A stretch of 64,000 bases of DNA from Adineta vaga (taxonomy: Eukaryota > Rotifera): NCBI GenBank assembly GCA_021613535.1, contig CP075492.1, forward strand, positions 14,570,001 through 14,634,000, in the 5' to 3' direction. Below, in pieces: positions 45,068 to 57,928 of this stretch. How positions within the stretch are numbered: position 1 is the stretch's first letter; each line of letters opens with the position of its first letter. Made by a program: the position numbers and the translations under genes. The notes beneath the pieces are model-generated. The model did no database searches and had not been told where the DNA came from. It worked only from the letters and a program-made list of their open reading frames with translations.

Positions 45068-46669
45068 TTACAGAAATAAAATAAGTTAGAAGAATAAGAT
45101 AATGTATTTGTTCCTAGATTGCAATTGTGGAGAGAGAGAGAGACTTGTCTGTGAACAACAGAACGAGAAGGAATATGAATATCTTTAACAGATGTCAAGT
45201 AAATGAGCTGAAATTTCTATCGATAAAAGAGGCGTATTTAACGTTCATATCCATATAATCACGGTTAGCAAAGGCGTTTAGCAAGTTTTACTATCTGTCT
45301 GAGTAAAAACAATGTTATTCATTTACCGACAAGAAACAGTAAGATATGATTAACAAAAAGGTTTCTATAAATATATTTCTATGAATGTGAATAAAATCAG
45401 CTCATTTACTCATAGAAAAATGTTCTATTCACTTAAAATTGTTCTGCAAACAAAAAGTCGAATAAATCATAAAAAATTGTAACTGTTGATATTTATTAGA
45501 TTTCAAAATTGAAATAATGATTTCACAGCTTTCTTTCGCAAATACCAATTATGATAAAAGAAATCTATTTCGTCAATTTTTATTATACTAAAATCATAAT
45601 TGTTGCGGGAATCTTTGAATTATAATGCATGAAGATGAGGCTGAAATAAATATTTCAGAAAATTGTTCATGGAAATCTAATCAAAGATTCTCAACTATTT
45701 ACAATAATTGTAAAAAAACGTTTTTTACATCAATTGTATGATAATTAAAATAAGATTGATGAATTTACACACTTTGAAATAATTGGCGTTGAAGTGAGAC
45801 GAAGACGGATATCAATTTTCAAATGAAAATAAAAGAATCATTTCTAAACGGGCATGATGCGTGTATAATTATTTCTACAAAAGAAATAAATTTTATCCAA
45901 AACGTTGAAATGTAAGAATATCTTTAACTAATACTTCAGTTGAATGGAATTTCATTCTAATACATATTATTTTAGACCTTCTCATATAAGAAGAGAAAAA
46001 ATAATTTTGATAATTAGAAACTGACGTCTCTTAGAGAGAGAGAGAAAAATATATGAGGCGTCCCTTTGTTTACTTCATGAGTATACTCAAAAGCCTTTAT
46101 AAGGGGCATACGATTCATAGTTTTGATTGTCAGTTACCAAAGAGGAACGACAAACGTCATACTTAACTACATAACTTGATTTCACAGTCTATAGCTCTGA
46201 GAATCGCATTATCTTGATTGTGAAACATTTTCTCGAAAAAATAAAATAAAATCCAGATTGTTTAAATTTTTGTTTTTTGAGATAGCCCTGATGAGGATAT
46301 GGTGATAGATACGATACTCTCGTCCTCACCCACATTCATACCCTTCACTTCCTTTTTGTATGTGCACAGACGACAATACGCATACGCTATATTCTATTAG
46401 ATATACGTCATTTTCGATATGAATACATTTTGAGAAGAGTATGTTTAATGTAGATGAAAGCATGTCTTACTACATTAATACATGAAGGGGACGTGAGTAA
46501 TCGTAAAATTCTACCTGAAAGCAACCAATAGACCAATGTAAATATTTTTCTTTAGTGTAGAAAAAAGAACGGCGTGCAAAGAGAGTATATATACGTGTAA
46601 CGAAATAAAAAGAACGGAAAAAACAGCACACGATAATTTCAAACTTCAATAAAAGTGTGCGCATTCTGA
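45068..46669. other. Intergenic, 1.6 kb
   Basis: AT-rich spacer with (GA)n tracts near 45130-45144 and 46034-46044. It holds the right copy of the direct repeat. No gene is seen. Confidence 0.45.
46214..46260. repeat. Direct repeat, right copy
   Basis: Partner of 40717-40762; shares GAAACATTTTCTCGAA and AAATCCAGATT with the same spacing. Confidence 0.6.
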
Positions 46670-48743
46670 ATGGCGAAAGTGGTTTGTATGCCCGAGCGAG
46701 ATCGTCATCAGCAGAACAAGGATGAAGCAACACGTCTAATTCTACTTGGTATGACAGGTGGTGGTAAGTATCTATAACTGACTGGTTCCACTCTAGTGAT
46801 CTTTCTAGAAATTTTCATACAGAAAAGTCTAGATTCAAGGTTGAAAATAATTTTACACGTGGAAAGTAAAATATGAATTTTCTTTTAAATCCCCTCCCAG
46901 AATAGAAGCTCACTGGGGTTCTAATGTATCCGGAAAATTATATGTCTAAAGGTGGACTTATGTTGAGGTACTATTTTTTCGCTTTTCTACAACAATCTGC
47001 ATATATTTAAAAGTACTCGCAATTCTAATATCATCACTTTCATCTTTTTCTTTATTCATTTACAACTCTTTACTATTATTACATAAAAAAAGACTTAAAC
47101 ACAATTTTACAAAGATAATAAATACATTTTCAATAATTCCATCGTCAGAATCAATAGAGGCATCAGATTCATCTTCAGTTGATTCAATTGATGATGAGTG
47201 TAATGGTAATAATTGATTTTCTTCTATTAGGAACAATTTCGATATGTGTTAGAGATAAATACTGTGATGATTCTGCCGTGTAAACATTAGAATATATTTA
47301 TCATTGTTTTTTATGACAAATTAGACGGGAAGTAATTCCTTCTTATATCCTACAATGATAATAGCTGACGAAAAAAGTCTCTAGTAAAAGAAACAGAGCT
47401 TTATATCGTATGTATGACGAGACAAGACCAGTAGGAAAAAAGTAATGAAGAGACGCGAAAAGGGATATAGCAGGAACCTCAGTGCGGATGGGAAAGAGGT
47501 GTGGAAGACAGATAACGCGCGCTGAGTGACGATCTGAAGGATTACACTGACTAATGCAGATTAGGAAAGGAGGGTGTGAAGATTTTTTTATACCCGACGG
47601 GTAAATACTAACGGAGAGGGTTGGTGGGTGGTAAGAAGAGCACTGTTGTAGAGAAAAAACGTAAATTGTGTCCTCTTTGCAGCGCGTATCTCCGCTAGTA
47701 TCATCTGAACATATTATTGAAAAAACTTTCATTCTATCAACAAACTGATTTGTTCTCTTTTGTCTTATGATGCACGCATTTCTGATTAGGTGGGCTTCTA
47801 TTATATCTGGAAAATTATAATATTGATAGCGGGGTTTTATTCTGGGAGGGTGTTTAATGTAAATATTTTAAAACAGCATTTTGATAACGGAAATTTTTCT
47901 CACTAAATGTACTGCCTAACAGTAATATCTTGAGGATGAAGAAACAATAGTCTTACCTACACAGTCAGTCACATTCATCATCGAGGTCGGTAGTATTAAT
48001 ATAAAAGAATTTTATTTTTAGGGAAAAGCTCTTTAGGAAATACATTACTTGGCTATAGACAATTCCTTGCAGAAGGCTCACCAATATCTGTAACCGAATA
48101 TTGTCAAGTTGGGTATCGAAATTTTAACGGTCGGCACCTTGTTATTGTTGATACGCCTGGCTTTTTTGATAATAAGGATAAAGACAAAAGGGAGACATAT
48201 ATCAAAATTGGTCAATCACTTCAAACAACAGTTCCAGGTCCGCATGCATTTCTTATCGTGCTTCCTTTTCTGAGAATAACTGAAGAAATTAAAAAGGGAT
48301 GGGAATGGATAAGCGATATATTTGACAAAGAGGTATTGAATTATTGTATCATTGTTTTCACCGGTTTGGATAATCTTATTGCCGATGATTCGACTGTCGA
48401 TGGATATTTGAGAAAAAAAATACCAGAATTGACCGAGTTGATGGAAAAATGTGGTAATCGATACATAGCCTTCAACAATCGTGCCTCTGTAAAAGAAAAA
48501 GATAGTAAAATTCAAGAATTATTTGATCTAATTGATATGCTGAAAGAAATCAATGAAAACGAAGTATTCACAAATACGGAAATCAAAGAAATTGATAGCG
48601 TCGTTCCAGAAGAGACGAGAAAAGATGTATTAAGACCACGATCAGCTGGAGAAAACATTGTTTTATTACCTCAAGTTGAAAAAATTGTTGTGGAAGCTTA
48701 TATGCGAAAGCCGGCTATCCGAAAAGATATGCATAACTTATAG
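46670..48743 (+). CDS. AIG1/GIMAP-type GTPase, P-loop intact
   Basis: Two exons, 46670-46763 and 48022-48743; phases fit and give 271 aa. The intron (1,258 nt) splits the P-loop codon. Once joined, G1 is GMTGGGKS (Gly27-Ser34) followed by SLGNTLLG; G3 is VDTPGFFD; the AIG1 'conserved box' region is GPHAFLIVL; G4 is FTGLDNL (family usually TRxD); a G5-like segment is NRYIAFNN. These are hallmarks of the immune-associated GTPases that switch or assemble on membranes after GTP binding. No membrane span or lipid signal is visible. The stop is 123 bases before the next ART-TPR gene on the same strand. The start ATG is the first in frame. Confidence 0.85.
46891..47850. mobile_element. Possible non-autonomous inverted-repeat element inside the GTPase intron
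   Basis: A perfect 13-base inverted repeat (CCCTCCCAGAATA at 46892-46904, its complement at 47838-47850) bounds about 0.96 kb lying wholly in the intron. Near each end there is also a GGAAAATTATA in direct orientation. No transposase is encoded. The paralogous GTPase intron at the same codon is only 279 nt, as expected if this one was enlarged by insertion. Target-site duplication could not be confirmed. Confidence 0.35.
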
Positions 48744-48866
48744 TTTGTTTTCGCTAAATGTTTATCCTTTTTCATGATTCTTATTTTGTAGAATATGTCA
48801 TTGTTTTTTTTGATCGATCTAACTATCTTGACACTTCTTTCAGATCATTAACTTCAATTTCAACAG

Positions 48867-51800
48867 ATGAATATTTTGCTATTACGTGATATAAACAATG
48901 ATCATGACGAACTGATTAAAACGTTGAAAACATTTGAAAAGCCAGTCGTGATCTTAAATGATATGCAATTGTGTATATCTTTTTTATCGAATTCTAGCCA
49001 TCAGATCAATAATCGGCAATCAATTCTTATTGTTCTTAACCGAGTGGGTCGACAGATAGTACCGGAAATACACTCATTGGTTAACTTATCATTTATCGTT
49101 ATATTTTGTACAAAAAAAGATAACAAAATTAAATGGACTGGTAAATATAATAAGGTTGAATTACTTTAGATTATCAGAATAATAGATTAATTAGTGTTAT
49201 CGATATTTTTAGATCAAAGGTATCTACATAAATTCAGAAGAACTTGTAAAATGTGTGCGACATCTAATGAAAAAGTCTAATCTCGTAAGGTGATAATTGA
49301 TTTTAAACGAAAATGAATCTTTCTTTGTTTAACTGGACAGCTTAGATCATATCCATGTCAACTAGTGTTTCTCGATGAACATCTAAATGAGATGATGCGT
49401 CAGCAACTTTATCGACTTGATTCTTCATTGATCGTATTTAAACGAATTCATCTATGTCTTGACTATATTCTATCTGCTGCACAAGAACGCTTCTTAATAT
49501 TGATCACTGTCAATGCGTTAGGTCGTCAAATAGTACCTGAAATTCATGACAATAATCAATTGAAAGCAGTTTTTATTTTTTGTAATATGAACTCTGAAAA
49601 AATCAAGTGGACCACGAAGTATAATAAAGTAAGAGTCTTCATTATTAGTGTTTTAAAATACATCAAACGACGCCCTTATAGATAAAAGTTGTAACAAATG
49701 ATATTGCTGAATTAATTCAATGTGTACGAAACGAAGGTTTTTATCACAGTACAGTACGTATTAAGTCATAATTGTTTGATAGATCACCACAAGATTCATA
49801 TTTTAGTTACCTTGGCATCTAGTTTGTCTTGACGATCGTTGTGATGAACTACTTCGAGATCGTATGCATGAACTTGATCCATGCGTTCAAACATTCAATC
49901 AATTTAGTATTTGCGAGAGATATTTGACTTCTTTTCATAAAGATACGAATGCAAAAAAATCGATTTTATTCATTACAACCAATAGAATCGGAAGGCAATT
50001 TATACCGGAAATTCACACAAATAATAAAATTCAAGCTTTTTATATATTTATTCCTTCCGATTCAGCACATGATAGAAGAACAAGATGGACGAAAAAATAT
50101 AATAAGGTAATATATTTTTCGAGTTCTTAATAGGATTTTCATATGAAACTTTATTTTATGTAGATAAAATGTGTGTGTACTGATCTTGATCAATTAGTTA
50201 CATATATAAAGCAAGATACAAATGAATATCTAGTGAATAATATTGATGGTATGTATAGTCTTCGTTGGCATTAAATAAGATGTACATTGAATATTAACCA
50301 TGATATGGATAAGAAAACTAAACAAACTTTTCGCAATCGCTCTTTTTACTTTCTATTTAGTCCATCAAAGTGTTTCTCATGTTCCAACAACTACTTCTGA
50401 AATCGGTAATGAAATTATCATGCATATCGCTTGAAACGAAAAAAATGTTAGAATATATCTCTTTCAGTTATACAAATTTTCTTTTTATTAGTGTATCTAG
50501 TAATATTTATGTATAATTATTCTCTTTTCAGGAGCCATTCACTCAAATGAATGGACGAACAACGACTGTATCCAATTTTATCACCCTGTAAACATTGATG
50601 TGTTGGAAAACGCAGATTATGACAAATCGACGATCATATTATGCAAAACATCGAGTGCTTTTCTGAAATTTTCTGATATCCCGGACTGTATGAATTATCT
50701 TGATGTAATACACGATCAGAAATTTACATTAGTTGCATCTGAAGCTATTGTAGAAAAAATTATACCATCTGTTCATGAACGTCAGGAACTTGATTCAATC
50801 TACGTATTTCCTGGGACAGAAAAAACAGCTCGTTCAGAACGGATAAAAGGTTACAGAAAAATCCGGAGAGAATTCGATGATATTGAGTCAATTTTTACGG
50901 ATATGAAGCAAAGTTTCTATCAATCGAATGAAGATTTAGTACCTATTAGTTTCGTCTCTACTTCGGATAATTCATTGCTCGAAGTCGATTTACATCGGCT
51001 CGATCCATCATTTATGTATACACAATTATTAAAAGAGATCCTATTGAATATGGATTATGATGAAACAGCCATCGGAGATTTTTCTCGCTACTGTCGGGAA
51101 CGATTTCCTGATGATTCAACTCATCTAAGAAGAATCGAGAAATTCGAACGTGAATATTACACTCAGTCTCCAATTTACTGGTATACCGGAGATGTTGGTA
51201 TTTATTCCATTTTGAATCGCGCTCTAAGAACATTAGATGTGGAAGCAAGTATTAAAATGGGATTTTTTATTCGTGATCTCCATCGTCAAATCGAGCAGTT
51301 GTATAACGAACAACGTAATGGATACGGTATACAACCATTTACCGTTTATCGTGGTCAAGGCTTATCCATAACTGACTTCAATCAGCTATGTAAAACCAGA
51401 GGTGGTCTTATATCGTTCAACAATTTTTTATCAACCAGTAAGAATCGAGAGATTTCTCTATTTTTTGCTGAAAGTAATCAGTTCAACCCAGATCTGGTTG
51501 GTGTTAATTTTGTCTTACAAATTAATCCAACTATTTCATCAACACCATTTGCCTCCATCGAAGAGACCAGTTATTTTGAAGTGGAAAGTGAAGTTTTGTT
51601 TGCAATGCACAGTGTATTTCGGATAGTTCATATTCAATCGATGGGAGAAAGGGATAAATTATACAGTGTGGAACTTACTTTAACTTCTGAAAACGATCCA
51701 CAACTTCAAGAACTTACAGAACGTATTTCAGATAGCATTCAAGGTGGTACAGGACTTCAACGATTAGGCGCTCTCATGATTGAAATGGGACAATACAACA

Positions 51801-52549
51801 AGGCTATAGAAATCTACCAAAACTTGCTCAATGCGACGCAATCATATGAAGATGAAGCAGGAGTTTCCTCAGTATACAATCAACTAGGTGCTGTCTATAA
51901 TCGAATTGGCGATTTTGATCAAGCTTTAAATTATTACAAGAAATCATTGACAATGAAAAATAAGTTTCTATTTTCCAATGATCCTTCTTTGTCTCCTATT
52001 TACAGCAATATTGGAAGTGTTTTGAGAAACCAAAACCAGCTAGATGAAGCTTTGAAATACATGACACGAGCGCTTAATATTGAACGTGAAGCTTCTCCTC
52101 CTAACGAGCTGAGACTTGCCTCCTATCATAACAATATTGGTCTCGTATTCATGGATAAAGGTCGATACAGCGAAGCCTTATCAAACTATGAACAAGCGCT
52201 CGAAATTCAGCAGAGATGCTTACCATCTAATCATCCAGAACTAGCTACATTGTATAATAATATAGGCACCATTTACAATGAATGGAAAGAATACAGTAAA
52301 GCCTTGTCTTATTATGAACGATCTCTTGAAATAATGCAGAAATCACTACCATCTGGTCATCCCGATCTGGCTACAGCATACAACAATATCGGTTCCCTTT
52401 ATAATGAACTTTATGACTACGAAAAAGCTTTATTATTTTATGAAAGAGCTCTTAATATAATGCAACGTTCGTTACCTGCTAATCATCCATCATTGCTTGA
52501 CGTTTATCGTAATCTTGTATTGACCCATTCTTTTTTGTCCAGTTCGTAA
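48867..52549 (+). CDS. ART-TPR protein with four tandem N-terminal modules, catalytic motifs intact
   Basis: Eight exons: 48867-49154, 49213-49284, 49341-49628, 49682-49753, 49807-50106, 50164-50248, 50361-50405, 50532-52549; all phases fit, 1,055 aa. Exon pairs 1-2, 3-4 and 5-6 each encode one alpha/beta module (GRQIVPEIH, IVIFC or VFIFC, W..KYNK, then IKxxxxN..EL...), and exon 8 begins with a fourth. The ART has Arg657 (VYRG), Ser684-Thr-Ser686 and Glu735-x-Glu737 (ESEVLF), so it looks active. Six TPRs of kinesin-light-chain type end the protein. Each module exon is about 288-300 nt and each linker exon 72-85 nt, a plain record of exon-pair duplication. The start ATG follows directly on an AACAG acceptor-like site. 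Confidence 0.85.
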
Positions 52550-53233
52550 AACTATTGAATATACTTCAATGACTATTTCAGAATAACCGTCGTGAATACT
52601 AGCACATCGTTAAACGATCTAAGTTCTAGTTTTCAAATGATTTTCAGAAATCTTCCAACAACAGTGGTTTTTTATTATTTGTTCTATTGTTATGTTTTTA
52701 TTCTAGATATTAATGCTCTCAAGGAAAAATCTATAGACACCGATTGCCTTCGGTATCACACCAGTTCATATCTCGACTCGGCTTAATACTTTTTTTAACG
52801 GTACGGTACTTTTAAAACTTGACAATTATTTTGTTAACATTATTTTAAGACAAAAAACTAAGGCCGAGCCAAGGAGAAAATAGTTCATATAAGGATATCA
52901 AGATTTTGTTGATTTCACTTTCTCTCGAGAATTTCCAATAATACTAAAACTTCTATTGTCTTAACTCGATTGGATGCGCCTCAACAACAAGTTTTTTTTT
53001 CCGAACTAACTATGTTTTCCTTGAGTTTGTATAATTTTGCGGATTACATTATAGATGATGCTAATATCTAAGAATGAGCTGTGGTATATTCGGCATAAAT
53101 ATATTGTTAGAGTGATGTATTTATAACCATGTTCTGTGAAGTTATACACAGTTCGCAATGACCCTTCCATTGAAATGATGACATAATTAACAGCTATGCT
53201 CGTTTTAGAAAACTCGATAGACTACTATTTACT
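52550..53233. other. Intergenic
   Basis: About 680 bases. A small hairpin (ACCGA...TCGGT) followed by T7 at 52739-52795 caught my eye but is too weak to call an RNA gene. Otherwise empty. Confidence 0.4.
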
Positions 53234-56200
53234 ATGGGGAACGTAGAATGTTTGGGTGCAAAATCAAACCAAAGAAGACAACAGAAAAATATCATAAATC
53301 AACAAATACTTGATAAATACAGTTTTATTTGGCTCGACGATGAACAAAAAAGGAATTCGGTAGTGAAATATTGCCTAAAACGATTTACTCAACAATTAAT
53401 TCGATTTCATGACAGTAACCTGTGTGAAACATTTATCAGAGAAAGATCAAATTATCATTTTGGTTTGGTTGTTTGCCATAAACTTGGAAATATTTTAGTA
53501 CCAGAAATCGATGATTTAGTACAATTAGATTTCGTCGTTATTTATAATTTCTCATCAACGCATGTGTATACATCATGGATGAAAGAATGTAAAAAAGTAT
53601 TTAACATTTTCTACATTCAATTATTCAAAACTTCTGATTGTCCTTCTACATTAAGATCATTTATGACGTATGTGTTGATGTTGATCAATTGGAATATTCT
53701 ATCAAACAATTTATTCAGTCATTGACACTGGTATGAATATATATATTTGTATTTTAAATATTTACGATAAGCAAAAAACAAAAGTTGTGAAATAGTTTCT
53801 TCAACCATAAGAGGTATATTATAGATTCTTTGTATTATTACTGCATACGTTGTAATTCCCTATTCTGATAACAATAACATGTGATTTCTAGTCTGTGAGA
53901 TTTACATAAATACTTTAGGGTGTCTTTTGTCTTTTATCTTATGATATATATATATATATATATTTAGTGTGAGCCTGAAAGCCCTGCAGACGGCAATAAA
54001 AGCACTAGAGGCATAGTTCCAGGTATCTCTAACAATCAGCGACCATCTGAAACAAAATCAACCACTAATCCAGTTCTAGATGACTCCGAGCCGATGTATT
54101 ATCTGATATGGCTCGACACCAATGCTAATAATGATAAAATAACCAAAAAAGAATTACAATCAGTCATAAGGTGTCCACTTGTGATATTCGATGACGTGGA
54201 TGAATGCGAAAAATATGTTTTTAACAATTCACACGCACGATTCATATTCATCATTTCATATGAACTTGGGTCTGTTATAGTACCAAAAATTACATCTCTT
54301 AAACAGAATGTTAGTATTTTGGTTTACTCAACAAGTAGTATCTCTAGTAATCGACCTTGGACTGATGACTATTTTACGGTATGAAGATTTACTTATCACA
54401 ATAATTCAATATATACTCATTTTATAGGACGGTCGAACAGTTATAACGGATTTGACAACATTGAAAACTATAGTTCGGTATGAATTCAATAAATATGGTT
54501 TAGAAACTGATGTAAGTCTATACACCCATAGAGCACTTCGTGCTAGAAATTAAGTTAGAAAGGAAGTTTGATTTTGATTGATTTACTTCGATACAGCAAT
54601 TTTGATTTTAGGATGAGTATAGCGGAAGAATTATTACTACTAAGAGAGAGAGAGAGATCTTTTGTAGAAACCAATTGTAAAATATTATTTATTTAACTAT
54701 TGATTTTCAGGATTGCAACAATCCAGATAATGAAATAATTATGGACGTATTTAATCGAAAAGAAATGACAACTAAGAACTTAAAAATGGAAAAAGGCAAT
54801 TTTCTTTGGTTCAGACTATTTGTTGAGGCTCTCATTAATATGGAAGGACACAAAAGAGCACATCACGATTTATTAGAAATATTGAATAAAAACTATCCTT
54901 ATTCGAATTTTGTCCAGGAATTTTCGAAAAGTTACGCTCCGGACAAAGTCATTGAATGGTTAGTACGTAAGGATTCATGTTTAATCGGTGCACTAAATAA
55001 AGCTTTGCGACAACAACAACTAAGTCACTTATTTCATTTTCGATGTCTTATCAATGATATTTATCAACAACTCAAAACAGAGCATTGTAAAGAAACTGGA
55101 AATAAAAATCAAATTATCAAGGTATATCGAAGTCATACTGTATCCGAATTTGAGCTAAAAAAGTTTCAAGAAGCAAACGCAGGTGAGCTTATAGCTATTA
55201 ATAGTTTTATGACAGCTTGGAATGATCGAACAAAAGCAATTAATTTTCTTAAACAACAACGACAGTTTGGGCTCAAGCGTATTCTCTTCGAAATTAAAAT
55301 AGATTACAGGCGAAAATCTGGTCCCTTTGCTCATATAAATGTGGAAAATCAACAACTAACACTATTTATGCTCGGATGTATATTTCGTATTCAATCTATT
55401 TTACCAGATTCTATCCTCGATCATCACATACTTAAATTAGAATTATGTGCTGATGACGATTCAGATCTGCAGACCATATTCGATTATATGACAAAAGATT
55501 TCGTTCAGCCGGTGACAGATTTAATTACATTGGGTAATTTATTGTGCAGAATGGATGAATTAGATAAAGCTCGGCAATTTTTCGAATTGATCTTAACCGA
55601 ATTAGAAGTGAACGACCCAAATCGTGCATGTTGTTTTGATGGATTGGGAAATATTGAATATGATCAGGGTAGATATAAACAAGCATTAGAGCATCATGAA
55701 CAAGCACTTCAGCTTCGTCAGAATCGCGAGTTATTTCCGTCCAATTTTTCACTTATCGCTCTAAGTCACACTCACATTGCTAATGATTATAAAGGTCTAG
55801 GAAAGTATGATCTAGCATTATCAAATGTCGAAGCAGCGCGAAATCTTTTAAAGCAACGAAACTTGCCAGAAGATCGAATCAAAGAAGCCGCTTGTCACAT
55901 TATCATAGGATCTATTCTATTCGAACAAGAGAAATGCATTGAAGCATGTGATGAATTTCAAGAAGCATTGAAAATTTATCAACAACAAAAGATACCAAAA
56001 GATCATATTGATTTAGCGTTAATATATCAAAGCATGGCTCTTTGTCATCTTAATACAGAAACTAGGATTCATAACGCGAACTTAGCACTTCATTTCTGTA
56101 TTGAAGCGTTCCTAATTCGAGTGAATGCATTACCGAACAATCATCCCAGTATGGCTATTACCTATCGAGCAATGGGTTTAGCATACGAACAGTTGGACGA

Positions 56201-56315
56201 ATATCAGCTTGCATTAGAATATTTTCAAAAAAACCTTTCAGTTCATCGAGCATTAAACAAAAGTTCGAGCAAATTGGAAAATGCAGAAGCAGATATAAAA
56301 CGAATACAAAAGTAA
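53234..56315 (+). CDS. ART-TPR protein, two modules, ART catalytic residues lost
   Basis: Five exons: 53234-53596, 53656-53730, 53968-54378, 54428-54511, 54711-56315; phases fit, 845 aa. Two N-terminal modules (FIWLDDEQ...GNILVPEID; LIWLDTNA...GSVIVPKIT). The ART domain keeps the Arg strand (KVYRS), but the Ser strand is INSFMTAW in place of FLSTS, and the ExE site aligns with QQLTLF, so both other catalytic positions are gone: a likely pseudoenzyme. About five TPRs follow. The start MGNVECLG has Gly2 (myristoylation) and Cys6 (possible palmitoylation) with a nearby basic stretch (NQRRQQK), a classic dual membrane-targeting pattern. Confidence 0.82.
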
Positions 56316-56439
56316 ATATCGTTTACAAAACAGATTTTCAAGTAATTTTAATTTCAATTTAATTAGAAATCTTATCAATAGATCATCTCGGTCCGTTCGT
56401 CAATTTAGATCAGTAAGAATATATTGTGATCGAAATAAT

Positions 56440-57513
56440 ATGGTTTCGAAGGGTGATACTTTTTAGCAAAAATCTCACAGAGATATTGTTTCTCAAACAG
56501 GATCCGAGCCGAAAACTACAACGGAATCAACAAAATTTTATTTCAAGGATATTTTAACACAGGAGTTCACTCGACGTATTATTTTGCTCGGACGCTCAGA
56601 TATAGGTAAGATTGATTTGTGCATTATACATATTGATTGATAAGAAATAAATTTTCGTACTGTATGCACATGACTCGAGCTACAAATGTTCGAAGACAAT
56701 TTCTTGAAAGCATAATATCAATCAATTGTTTTATAGAAATTTTGAGAAAACTTGCTTAAGAATAGGCCGTAGTACTCGACGAATCTTGTTTCACTGATTA
56801 TCAAGTGTTTTTCTTAGTAGAATTTTGGAAATCAATCAGATAGTTAATTTATTTCTAAACTAGGTTTGTCGTTGTTTTTTTTAGTGAAAAGTTCATTTGG
56901 AAACATATTACTTGCTCAAGAAAATCTTTTTACAACGAATAAAAGTTTGTCTGTGACAACCAGTAAACATACGTCGGGTTGTGAAGCTGGTTTTCGCGAT
57001 TTCCATGGGAAAATGTTAATGATTGTAGATACACCCAGTCTAGATGTTCAAAATGATTTCACTTATACTTTATACGGCGAAATAGCGGAATCACTTGAAT
57101 TGACTGCACCTGGTCCTCATGCTTTTCTATTCGTACTAGAATTTACTCCTGATTTACCAGTTTCTGAAGAAGATGATCAACAACTTAGCAAGGCACTCGT
57201 TCAAATATTTGGACTGGATGTTTTCAAATACATGGTATTTGTATTTACTAACTTAGAAAAACTTCAAGATGCTCAAATCTCAATTGAAGTCTATAAGAAA
57301 AACTACTGTAGTCGAACGTTTATTGAAATGATGGACAAATGTAGAAATAGGATCATACCAATCAATAGTCGAACTCCAGCTCATGCAAGAGATCCTAAAT
57401 TTGCTGAGATCATTCTTATAATCGATAGAATGCTTAAAGATAATGATGGAAAAGAATATTCATATAAATCACCTTTTCAACAGCAAACAATGGTATTCCA
57501 AGCATACGAGTAA
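56440..57513 (+). CDS. AIG1/GIMAP-type GTPase, degenerate P-loop
   Basis: Three exons: 56440-56452, 56501-56605, 56885-57513; phases fit, 248 aa. The last intron (279 nt) interrupts the P-loop at the same codon and phase as in the GTPase at 46670, proving common origin. After joining, G1 reads GRSDIVKSS: the Gly before Lys is replaced by Val. G3 is VDTPSLD, the AIG1 box GPHAFLFVL, and G4 FTNLEKL, without the Asp that reads guanine. Nucleotide binding is therefore doubtful; it may act as a regulatory partner of the intact paralogue. The tiny 13-nt first exon (MVSK) is the weakest part of the model. The gene starts 124 bases after the preceding ART-TPR gene. Confidence 0.72.
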
Positions 57514-57928
57514 AATAATTTTAATTGGATCCTATCTAATAGAGCACAAATAAACAATTTCATATTCCTATATTGTTATTTTCTTACGCTAAACAATATC
57601 TCTTGCTTAGGTTAAACATAAAGTCAGTTTTTGGCCATTTTTGTTACTCTTCTCGTTGAAAGCACTGAGTTCTATCGAATTTCTAAATCAAGTCAGTACA
57701 ATAATAAACTCTTTTTTTCTAAATGGCGATTTGATATCATGGTTAGACAAAATTGCTATATGAGAAACACGGCTGATTTGAAAATAAGAAAGAAATTTTG
57801 AGAAGAATGTAGAGTTAAGTAGAATTTGACTTTATATAAGCAAGTTCTGCATTTTGAACTACACACACTCGCAGCGAGAAATTCTGGTTAATTTTCATCG
57901 TTTTTTATGTAGGGAACAAAATTCGACA
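57514..57928. other. Intergenic
   Basis: AT-rich spacer; an acceptor-like TTTTTTATGTAG (ending 57912) lies just before the next gene's ATG. Nothing else is seen. Confidence 0.4.

Noticed and set aside
47343-47732. 129-codon minus-strand ORF in the GTPase intron
   Set aside because: No recognisable domain, odd composition and no splice partners; likely chance within the inserted segment.
48744-48866. Splicing of the GTPase into the downstream ART-TPR gene to make one fusion
   Set aside because: Tested donors near the GTPase stop give immediate stops in the next exon; two separate genes fit better.
52739-52795. Second Pol III RNA candidate (hairpin plus T7)
   Set aside because: Stem is only five pairs, no closing stem or upstream box; indistinguishable from chance.
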